A DNA stretch of 64,000 nt. It comes from Jeotgalibacillus terrae. GTDB taxonomy: Bacteria; Bacillota; Bacilli; Bacillales; Jeotgalibacillaceae. Under the pieces are notes generated by a model. That model did not search any database. It was not told where the DNA came from and saw nothing but the letters and a program-made list of their open reading frames with translations. The translations under genes were made by a program, and so were the position numbers. Location of the stretch: positions 62,001 to 126,000 of the forward strand of contig NZ_JAFBDK010000001.1 in NCBI RefSeq assembly GCF_016908195.1. Direction: 5' to 3'. Positions 58,330-64,000 of the stretch are shown piece by piece. How positions within the stretch are numbered: position 1 is the first letter of the stretch; each line of letters begins with the position of its first letter.

Positions 58330-58338
58330 ATTATAGCA
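58330..58338 (-). promoter_or_regulatory. Extended -10 promoter of resABC
   Basis: TGC followed by TATAAT on the minus strand, about 45 bases before resA. No good -35 box, as often for extended -10 or activator-dependent promoters such as those served by ResD. Confidence 0.5.
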
Positions 58339-58388
58339 TTCGTTATAAAGGCATTAGCGTATAGTATTTGAATGAACTGTGAAAATTG

Positions 58389-59120
58389 TCAGTTATGAAG
58401 TCCGTTTTCTGCGAATGATCTCAGCTGTTTCACTTCATGCGGCGTTAGTTCTCTGGCTTCACCGGCATTAAGGCCTGTCAGATGCAAAAAGGCGTACCTT
58501 TCTCTTTTCAGCTTTTGAACAGGATGTCCTACAGCCTCAAGCATTCTTCTGACCTGTCTGTTACGTCCTTCATGAATCGTAATCTCAAGGATGGTTTTAT
58601 CTTTCTGCTTATCAGCTGAAATCACTTTCGCTCTAGAAGGCGCAGTCATTCCATCTTCAAGCTTGATACCTCTTTCAAGTTTTTTAATCACTTCACGTTT
58701 CACAAGCCCTTTGACTCTGGCAACATACGTTTTAGGGACTTCATATTTAGGGTGAGTCAACAGGTTGGCAAATTCCCCATCATTGGTCAGCAGCAGTAAA
58801 CCTGATGTGTCATAGTCCAGTCTTCCAACCGGATAAATTCTCTCTTCCACATGCTGAAAATAATCAGTTACTACTTTGCGGTTTTTATCGTCACTAACAG
58901 CTGAGATCACACCGGATGGTTTATAGAATAGATAATATACTTTGTTTTCCCGCTCAATTTTGACTCCTTCAACTTCTATTTTATCTGAAGCTGTCACTTT
59001 AGTGCCAAGTTCTTTAACGGTTTTTCCATTCACCTTTACTTTACCCTGTAAAATTAATTCTTCTGCTTTTCTGCGTGATGCCACTCCAGCGTGTGCAATC
59101 ACTTTTTGTAATCTCTCCAT
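58389..59120 (-). CDS. rluB: 23S rRNA pseudouridine synthase RluB
   Basis: Makes pseudouridine in 23S rRNA (RsuA/RluB family). 243 residues: an N-terminal S4 domain (about 1-60, RKAEELILQGKVKVNGK) and a catalytic domain with the Asp in GRLDYDTSGLLLLTNDG, then RQVRRMLEAVGHPV. AAGAGGTGTAAGAG precedes the ATG. Diverges from scpA. Confidence 0.95.
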   Translation of the reverse strand: MERLQKVIAHAGVASRRKAEELILQGKVKVNGKTVKELGTKVTASDKIEVEGVKIERENKVYYLFYKPSGVISAVSDDKNRKVVTDYFQHVEERIYPVGRLDYDTSGLLLLTNDGEFANLLTHPKYEVPKTYVARVKGLVKREVIKKLERGIKLEDGMTAPSRAKVISADKQKDKTILEITIHEGRNRQVRRMLEAVGHPVQKLKRERYAFLHLTGLNAGEARELTPHEVKQLRSFAENGLHN

Positions 59121-59214
59121 CTCTTACACCTCTTCATTTGTTCTTCTTCTTACAGCATTATGTCACATATATGGTCAAAAGCAAATCACGATCATATAAA
59201 ACCCTGATTAACTG

Positions 59215-59243
59215 TTGGATCTGCCTATTTCTTCAGATATAAT
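59215..59243 (+). promoter_or_regulatory. Sigma-A promoter of scpA
   Basis: TTGGAT (59215-59220), 17-base spacer, TATAAT (59238-59243), about 45 bases before the scpA ATG. Confidence 0.6.
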
Positions 59244-59289
59244 TAGCATGATGAAAGAATCTCAGCGTATGCGCTAGAATGGTGATGAA

Positions 59290-60045
59290 ATGGAATACAC
59301 AGTAAAGCTTGATGCATTTGAAGGCCCGCTTGACCTTCTGCTTCATCTTATACAGGGTCTTGAAATCGACATATATGATATCCCAATGGCTGAAATTTCT
59401 GAACAGTATACTCTCTATATTAGAGCAATGAGTGTACTGGAGCTGAATACTGCGAGTGAGTATCTCGTGATGGCTGCTACTTTAATGTCAATTAAGAGCA
59501 GAATGCTCCTCCCTAAGCAGGAAGAATATTGGGAAGAAGATCAATCATTTGAAGAAGACCCCAGAGAAGAATTAGTTGAAAAGCTCATTGAATATAAAAA
59601 ATACAAAAAAGCTGCTACCGAGCTTAAGCAAAAAGAGGATGAAAGAAGTCTTCATTATACAAAGCCTCCTGAAGATCTAAGTTCATACTCAGAGCAGGTG
59701 AGTGCGGGATCTGAAACAAATATTGACCTGCATGATCTGATTGGTGCATTTAATAAATTAATGCGACGTAAAAAGATTAAAAAACCGCTGTCTACAAGAA
59801 TTGCCAGACAGGAAATATCAATTGAAACACGCATGTCTGAAATTCTCCAAACCATCCGGGCACATGCTGCGCCGCGAACTTTCTCTGAACTATTTCCCGT
59901 AGCCGAAAAACCGCATATGGTTGTCTCATTCATGGCAGTGCTTGAATTAGTTAAAAGGCAGGAGATTCATATTAAGCAGGATCATAATTTTTCAGAAATC
60001 ATGGTGGAAAGTACTGAAGGAGTGTCATTAGTTGGACAGCGATAA
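59290..60045 (+). CDS. scpA: Segregation and condensation protein ScpA
   Basis: Kleisin subunit of the SMC-ScpA-ScpB condensin. 251 residues: N-terminal helical bundle with YTVKLDAFEGPLDLLLHLI, which contacts the Smc neck, an acidic middle, and a C-terminal winged helix (about 180-245, TRMSEILQTIRAHA) that caps the Smc head. GGTGATGAA precedes the ATG. Confidence 0.95.
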   Translation: MEYTVKLDAFEGPLDLLLHLIQGLEIDIYDIPMAEISEQYTLYIRAMSVLELNTASEYLVMAATLMSIKSRMLLPKQEEYWEEDQSFEEDPREELVEKLIEYKKYKKAATELKQKEDERSLHYTKPPEDLSSYSEQVSAGSETNIDLHDLIGAFNKLMRRKKIKKPLSTRIARQEISIETRMSEILQTIRAHAAPRTFSELFPVAEKPHMVVSFMAVLELVKRQEIHIKQDHNFSEIMVESTEGVSLVGQR

Positions 60046-60619
60046 TCAAAATGCAATTATAGAAGGACTTTTATTTACAGCAGGGGATTCAGGACTTTCA
60101 GAAGATCAAATTGCTGAAGCATTGAACATGGTGGTTTCAGAGATTGCTGATCTGATGAAATCGATCGCAGCACAGTATGAGGAAGATCCGTCAAGAGGAC
60201 TTGAAATTGCTGCTTATGCAGGGAAATATCAATTTGTTACAAAAAAAAGCCTTGCAGCACATATTAAGCTACTGGCCGATTCACCTTCACCTTCCTCTCT
60301 GACACAAGCCGGACTTGAAACCCTGGCAATTATTGCTTATAAACAGCCGGTAACCAGAGTACAGATTGAAGAAGTCAGAGGTGTTAAGACTGATGGCCCT
60401 GTTCATACACTGATCGCAAGAGGACTGATTAAAGAGGTTGGCCGTAATGAAGGCGCAGGAAGAGCTATTTTATACGGCACGACTGCAGAATTTCTGGATT
60501 ACCTCGGTCTTAAAGATTTGTCAGAACTTCCTCCCCTTCCAGAGGATATAGATGATGAAAATGAAGATAGTGATTTATTCTTTGAATCATTAAGGAACGG
60601 CCTTTCAGCAAACGAATGA
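60032..60619 (+). CDS. scpB: Segregation and condensation protein ScpB
   Basis: Winged-helix partner of ScpA in the Smc complex. 195 residues, two wHTH domains (LSEDQIAEALNMVVSEIADL and TLAIIAYKQPVTRVQIEEVRG). Starts with TTG behind GAAGGAGTGTC and overlaps scpA by 14 bases. The TGA stop lies in the terminator stem. Confidence 0.95.
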   Translation: MDSDNQNAIIEGLLFTAGDSGLSEDQIAEALNMVVSEIADLMKSIAAQYEEDPSRGLEIAAYAGKYQFVTKKSLAAHIKLLADSPSPSSLTQAGLETLAIIAYKQPVTRVQIEEVRGVKTDGPVHTLIARGLIKEVGRNEGAGRAILYGTTAEFLDYLGLKDLSELPPLPEDIDDENEDSDLFFESLRNGLSANE

Positions 60620-60645
60620 CACGTGCTCATGCACGTGTCTTTTTT
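60618..60645 (+). terminator. Terminator after scpB
   Basis: GACACGTGC, loop of four, GCACGTGTC, then TTTTTT. It separates scpAB from the sporulation genes dacB-spmA-spmB. Confidence 0.9.
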
Positions 60646-60695
60646 AGGTCTAATTTTCAAAGGGGTTCATAATGATACATTAGGAGGTGTGCCCG

Positions 60696-61748
60696 ATTAA
60701 AAAAATTCTGGCTGTATGTATCATGTTCCTGTTAATCTGTCAGCCTGTACATGCTATAGATGTCTCCGCACAATCATCAATTCTAATCGAAGCAGAAAGT
60801 GGAAGGGTTCTTTTTAATAAAAATGAGCACGAAAAATTAAAAATTGCAAGCATTACAAAAATTATGACTGCTCATGTGGCACTTAAACACGGCAATTTGG
60901 ATGATCAAGTAAAAATTTCAACAAAAGCTTCATCTGCAGAGGGTTCAAGCCTTTATTTGAAAGCAGGTGAAAAAGTACTGTTAAAAGATCTTTTGTACGG
61001 ACTCCTGCTCAGATCAGGCAATGATGCTGCCGTGGCAATTGCTGAACATATCAGCGGGTCAGTAGAACAGTTTGCTGAACTGATGAATAAAGAAGCAAAA
61101 GCGTTTCAAATGTCCAACTCATATTTTACAAATCCACATGGACTTGATACGGATGACAAGCATCTGTCAACTGCTTTTGATATGGCCATACTTACTAAAG
61201 AAGCCATAAAGAATGATCAGTTCAACACCATCTTTTCTTCTAAATCATACAAGCCTTCATTTAACGATTATCATTGGAACAATAAACACCGTCTTGTTAC
61301 AGGATTGTATCCTCATTCAGATGGCGGCAAGACAGGATTTACAAAAAAAGCCGGCAGAACGCTGGTTACGACCGCTACCAAAAACAATATGACCTTAATA
61401 GCTGTCACAATTAATGCACCTGATGACTGGAATGATCATATGTCACTTTTTGAAGATGCGTTCAAGCGGTATGCTACTTTTGAAGTAATATCTAAAGGTC
61501 CTGTTCCTGTATTACCCGGATCATATGAAAATATGAAGTACATATCTAAACAGGTAAAAAAAGTTCCGCTGACTGAAGATGAGACTGAGCAGATTGTCTA
61601 CCACATTAAGCACGGAGATACACCTTCACTGAGCGTATACATTCAGGATGAAGAGTTAACCAAAGTAAAACTTTATGCAGACAAGACTGATTCACCTGCG
61701 TTCTATCAGACACTGATTAGAAAAATAAAGGAGTTTTTCACATGGTAA
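60696..61748 (+). CDS. dacB: D-alanyl-D-alanine carboxypeptidase (sporulation DacB type)
   Basis: Class A PBP that trims cortex peptidoglycan cross-links. 350 residues: signal peptide, then the serine-hydrolase motifs SITK (catalytic Ser in KIASITKIM), SGN and KTG (GGKTGFTKKAGR), and a C-terminal domain ending in an amphipathic helix. The only start that fits is ATT, eight bases after AGGAGG; it gives the textbook signal MKKILAVCIMFLL. An in-frame GTG overlaps the ribosome-binding site. In B. subtilis dacB-spmA-spmB is a sigma-E operon. Confidence 0.92.
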   Translation: MKKILAVCIMFLLICQPVHAIDVSAQSSILIEAESGRVLFNKNEHEKLKIASITKIMTAHVALKHGNLDDQVKISTKASSAEGSSLYLKAGEKVLLKDLLYGLLLRSGNDAAVAIAEHISGSVEQFAELMNKEAKAFQMSNSYFTNPHGLDTDDKHLSTAFDMAILTKEAIKNDQFNTIFSSKSYKPSFNDYHWNNKHRLVTGLYPHSDGGKTGFTKKAGRTLVTTATKNNMTLIAVTINAPDDWNDHMSLFEDAFKRYATFEVISKGPVPVLPGSYENMKYISKQVKKVPLTEDETEQIVYHIKHGDTPSLSVYIQDEELTKVKLYADKTDSPAFYQTLIRKIKEFFTW

Positions 61749-62335
61749 ACCTGATATGGATCTTCATGCTGATCTCGGGTATCCTGTTCAGTTTTTTTAA
61801 TGGAACTGTAGACGAAGTAAATAAAGGACTTTTACAATCTGCGGGGCAGTCAGTGGAATTAGTGATCGGATTTGTCGCAGTTTTCACGCTCTGGCTCGGA
61901 ATGATGGAGATCGCAAAACGTGCGGGCTTATTACAATTAGTGACTAAACTCGGTTATCCTTTTATTCGCAGATTATTTCCGGATCTGCCTAAAAATCACC
62001 CTGCTGCCGGTTATATCATGACAAATTTATCAGCTAATTTTTTCGGTCTGGGTAACGCTGCGACCCCTTTTGGCGTTAAAGCGATGAAAGAGCTCCAATC
62101 CATGAATAAAAACGCTGAACTGGCAAGCCGTTCGATGGTTACTTTCCTCTGTATGAATACAGCAGCCGTGACCTTTTTCCCAGCCACGATTGTATCGATG
62201 AGACTATCTGAAGGTGCCGCTGATCCGCTTGATATTGTCATTCCGGCATTTATTGCGACAGTCCTGTCATGTTCTGCTGCCATTTTATATGACAGAATCA
62301 GCTGGAAAATCGTTTCAGGTGGCAGTCGTGATTGA
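61742..62335 (+). CDS. spmA: Spore maturation protein A
   Basis: Membrane protein of the nucleoside-recognition (Gate) family, 197 residues with about five spans; NLSANFFGLGNAATPFG is the conserved Gate motif. Needed with SpmB for spore core dehydration in B. subtilis. It overlaps the end of dacB by seven bases. Confidence 0.93.
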   Translation: MVNLIWIFMLISGILFSFFNGTVDEVNKGLLQSAGQSVELVIGFVAVFTLWLGMMEIAKRAGLLQLVTKLGYPFIRRLFPDLPKNHPAAGYIMTNLSANFFGLGNAATPFGVKAMKELQSMNKNAELASRSMVTFLCMNTAAVTFFPATIVSMRLSEGAADPLDIVIPAFIATVLSCSAAILYDRISWKIVSGGSRD

Positions 62336-62870
62336 TATTGTATTTCTGGCCAAGCTGATTTTGCCATTATTTATTCTTGTGATTTTGTTTTCAGCACTAA
62401 TAACAAGAACAGATGCATACAGTGCTTTTGTAAGTGGAGGAAAAGAAGGACTCCAAATGGCCGCTGAGCTTTTGCCGTTTTTAGTTGGTATGATGGCCGC
62501 AATCAGCGTGCTCCGATCTTCAGGTTTATTGTTATGGATCACAAACCTGCTATCGCCGTTATTTCTGACTTTTCATATCCCGGCAGAACTATTTCCTCTT
62601 TTTTTAACCAGGCCCATTTCAGGTACCGCAGCGTTAAGTATCACGGCAGATTTGACTCATACATACGGAACCGAGCATATCATTTCAAGAATGGCTGCCG
62701 TTATACAGGGAAGTACAGATACAACACTCTATATTCTGACCGTATATTTTGGTGCTGTTGGTATTAAAAAAATGGGAAGGGCACTTGCTGTCGGACTGCT
62801 TGCGGATTTAACTGGTATGATACTGGCAGTTGTCATCACTCTCTGGTATTTTCAAAATGTTTGGAGCTGA
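62328..62870 (+). CDS. spmB: Spore maturation protein B
   Basis: 180-residue membrane protein with a Gate domain (four to five spans), paired with SpmA. TRPISGTAALSITADL is the family motif. I start at the GTG behind CAGGTGG that overlaps the spmA stop, giving the usual length; the longer open frame would overlap spmA by over 100 bases. Confidence 0.92.
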   Translation: MIDIVFLAKLILPLFILVILFSALITRTDAYSAFVSGGKEGLQMAAELLPFLVGMMAAISVLRSSGLLLWITNLLSPLFLTFHIPAELFPLFLTRPISGTAALSITADLTHTYGTEHIISRMAAVIQGSTDTTLYILTVYFGAVGIKKMGRALAVGLLADLTGMILAVVITLWYFQNVWS

Positions 62871-62913
62871 AAAAACCATATGCTAAACTTGTCCACGAAC
62901 GGAGGTGCTAACG

Positions 62914-63450
62914 ATTAGAAAATATCCGGATTCCTATATTCAATTTTTAGTTCACTTCCACGGCGATCGCGACTACTTTGAATGTCATGAAGTGCTTGAA
63001 GAATATTGGAAAGAAAACACTGATGGGAATAAACATTCAATCTGGGTCGGGCTGATACAGCTCGCAGTAGCGTTATATCATCAAAGACGGGGAAACTACA
63101 GCGGAGCACTCAGAATGATCAGGCAGTCCAAAGAAAAAATCTTAAGTTTTACAGATGCTGCAGGACACTTATCAATTGATACTGACAGACTGATACAGCT
63201 GATGACTGAATTAGAAGGGGCAATCCTTACTCATTCACCTTACCAGAGCGTAATGATTCCACTGACTGATCAGGACCTGGTCGAAGCATGCGGGAAGATA
63301 TGCAGCGATAGAGGTTACAGCTGGGGCAGCACAAGTGACCTTCAGAATAAAATGCTGATCGACAGACATAAATTACGTGACAGAGCTGACGTTATTTCAT
63401 TGAGACAGCAAGCACTGATCTCCAAATCCAGATCACCTTATAAAAATTAA
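62914..63450 (+). CDS. ypuF: DUF309 protein YpuF
   Basis: 178 residues of the DUF309 family, an all-alpha protein with LVHFHGDRDYFECHEVLEEYW, in which the conserved H, E and HEV residues resemble a metal site; no enzymatic role is known. The homologous start (MYPTEYLEYLVHFHG in B. subtilis) lines up with the codon ATT, eight bases after GGAGG; a GTG three codons upstream is inside the ribosome-binding site. It follows spmB by 43 bases. Confidence 0.85.
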   Translation: MRKYPDSYIQFLVHFHGDRDYFECHEVLEEYWKENTDGNKHSIWVGLIQLAVALYHQRRGNYSGALRMIRQSKEKILSFTDAAGHLSIDTDRLIQLMTELEGAILTHSPYQSVMIPLTDQDLVEACGKICSDRGYSWGSTSDLQNKMLIDRHKLRDRADVISLRQQALISKSRSPYKN

Positions 63451-63484
63451 TGAAACCGCAGCATTAGTCAGCTGCGGTTTCATT
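63449..63484. terminator. Hairpin between ypuF and ribT
   Basis: AATGAAACCGCAGC/GCTGCGGTTTCATT, 14-bp stem with eight-base loop. It overlaps the last codons of ribT, which is convergent. T-runs on either side are weak. Confidence 0.7.
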
Positions 63485-63823
63485 ATCATTACATTTTTGA
63501 AAAAATCCTTCTGTGTACGATGTACTGCCCAATTCTTTTTCATTGTACATTTCTTTAAGTGCTGAAACAATACGATGCCCTACTCCTTCATTGCGGTGAG
63601 AGGGGTTAACTGAGATGTGACGCAATGTAACACACTCCTCTTCAATCTCAACACCTGCAAGACCGATAATATCTTCTTCCTTCCAGAGAAACAACTGAAA
63701 ATTAGGTTCTTCTTCATACTGCTTCATCGACTGCTGCAGTTGTTTAATCTCTTTTTCAGTTGGCATAAAAGACATCAGGCCCATTGCAATTTTCTCAAAG
63801 GATTTTTTATAACGAATTAACAT
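63464..63823 (-). CDS. ribT: GNAT acetyltransferase RibT
   Basis: 119 residues; the GNAT acetyl-CoA pocket is recognisable in RHISVNPSHRNEGVGHRIVSAL (V-x-R-x-x-G-x-G/A variant, here SHRNEGVG). Close in start and length to B. subtilis RibT, the last gene of the rib operon, a proposed N-acetyltransferase without a settled substrate. Here it has its own promoter and is convergent with ypuF, so it is separated from riboflavin genes, none of which is in the window. Confidence 0.87.
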   Translation of the reverse strand: MLIRYKKSFEKIAMGLMSFMPTEKEIKQLQQSMKQYEEEPNFQLFLWKEEDIIGLAGVEIEEECVTLRHISVNPSHRNEGVGHRIVSALKEMYNEKELGSTSYTEGFFQKCNDNETAAD

Positions 63824-63855
63824 AAAGTACTCCTCACCAAGTTGTAATCATCATA

Positions 63856-63875
63856 TGCCGGTTTATGATCCGGCA
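63856..63875. other. Hairpin in the ribT leader
   Basis: TGCCGG/CCGGCA with an eight-base loop, in the transcribed leader of ribT, next to repeated CCGGATCA boxes. Function unknown. Confidence 0.4.
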
Positions 63876-63916
63876 GTTGATCCGGTTAAATCAATTTTGT
63901 CCTTATACCGTTACAT

Positions 63917-63945
63917 ATCATACTAGATGCAGCAGAACTTTTCAA
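63917..63945 (-). promoter_or_regulatory. Promoter of ribT
   Basis: TTGAAA (63945-63940), 17-base spacer, TATGAT (63922-63917) on the minus strand, about 95 bases before the ribT start. Confidence 0.55.
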
Positions 63946-63954
63946 TTTTTGCCT

Positions 63955-64000
63955 TCAGACAATGAAAGCCCAGTAGATAATTCCCCAGATAACAGCCATA
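63955..64000 (-). CDS. C-terminal end of an unknown gene (cut by the window)
   Basis: The minus strand is open from the window edge to a TGA and encodes the hydrophobic tail MAVIWGIIYWAFIV, consistent with the end of a membrane protein. Too short to identify; it may also be chance. Confidence 0.3.
   Translation of the reverse strand, partial: MAVIWGIIYWAFIV

Noticed and set aside
60674-60681. Sigma-E -10 box GATACATT before dacB
   Set aside because: Transcription would begin after the ribosome-binding site, so it cannot serve the gene as annotated.

Overview
The window is core chromosome from a low-GC, endospore-forming member of the Bacillales. Evidence for this is spoIVA, sleB/ypeB and dacB-spmA-spmB (sporulation and germination), bshA/bshB1/ypdA (bacillithiol), a menaquinone/heptaprenyl pathway, a qcrABC cytochrome bc complex, resABCDE and sigX/rsiX. 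Gene order follows the Bacillus subtilis dinG-panDCB ... resABCDE-scpAB region closely. The genus cannot be fixed from sequence alone; a Planococcaceae/Jeotgalibacillus-like relative is a guess. About 74 genes are called, most on the minus strand, which is probably the leading-strand direction. No prophage, insertion sequence, CRISPR array, tRNA or rRNA was seen.

Layout. 1-9.6 kb: dinG (cut by the window edge), panD-panC-panB behind an attenuator-like leader, then birA, cca, bshA, bshB1, mgsA, dapB and ypjD as a tightly packed minus-strand series. 9.6-16.7 kb: a YitT-family membrane protein (+), a YugP-type metallopeptidase, a small membrane ORF, ypjA, the qcrABC respiratory operon and ypiF-ypiB-ypiA. 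16.7-28.4 kb: aroA, tyrA, hisC, aroH, aroB, aroC, cheR, ndk, hepT-menG-hepS, mtrB-folE and hbs. This is the B. subtilis aromatic supra-operon without the trp genes. 28.4-41.4 kb: spoIVA, yphF, yphE, gpsA, der, fni, rpsA, plsC, cmk, a PilZ protein, ypeB-sleB and prsW. 41.5-50.3 kb: ansA (+), ypdA, a MerR regulator with a B12-binding domain, a metallophosphoesterase, a CBS protein, a LysM protein, a CPBP protease, recS, ypbB and ferredoxin (+). 50.3-59.1 kb: sigX-rsiX, resA-resB-resC, resD-resE and rluB. 59.3-63.5 kb: a plus-strand block scpA-scpB-dacB-spmA-spmB-ypuF facing ribT. The last 46 bases hold the tail of one more minus-strand gene.

Functionally the window joins cofactor synthesis (pantothenate, biotin ligase, bacillithiol, tetrahydrofolate entry, menaquinone side chain), the shikimate pathway to Phe/Tyr, electron transport (qcr, res, fer), chromosome maintenance (hbs, scpAB, recS, der) and spore formation.

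I did not find a clearly new multi-gene system. The items most worth a second look are: (i) a mutually exclusive antiterminator/terminator in the panB leader; (ii) two genes, dacB and ypuF, that appear to start with ATT eight bases after an ideal Shine-Dalgarno; (iii) a CarH/LitR-like B12 (possibly light-sensing) regulator; (iv) two copies of a MITE-like inverted-repeat element, one of which may supply a promoter -35 box; (v) loss of trp genes with TRAP retained; and (vi) rearrangement of the scpAB-dacB-spmAB-ypuF block.
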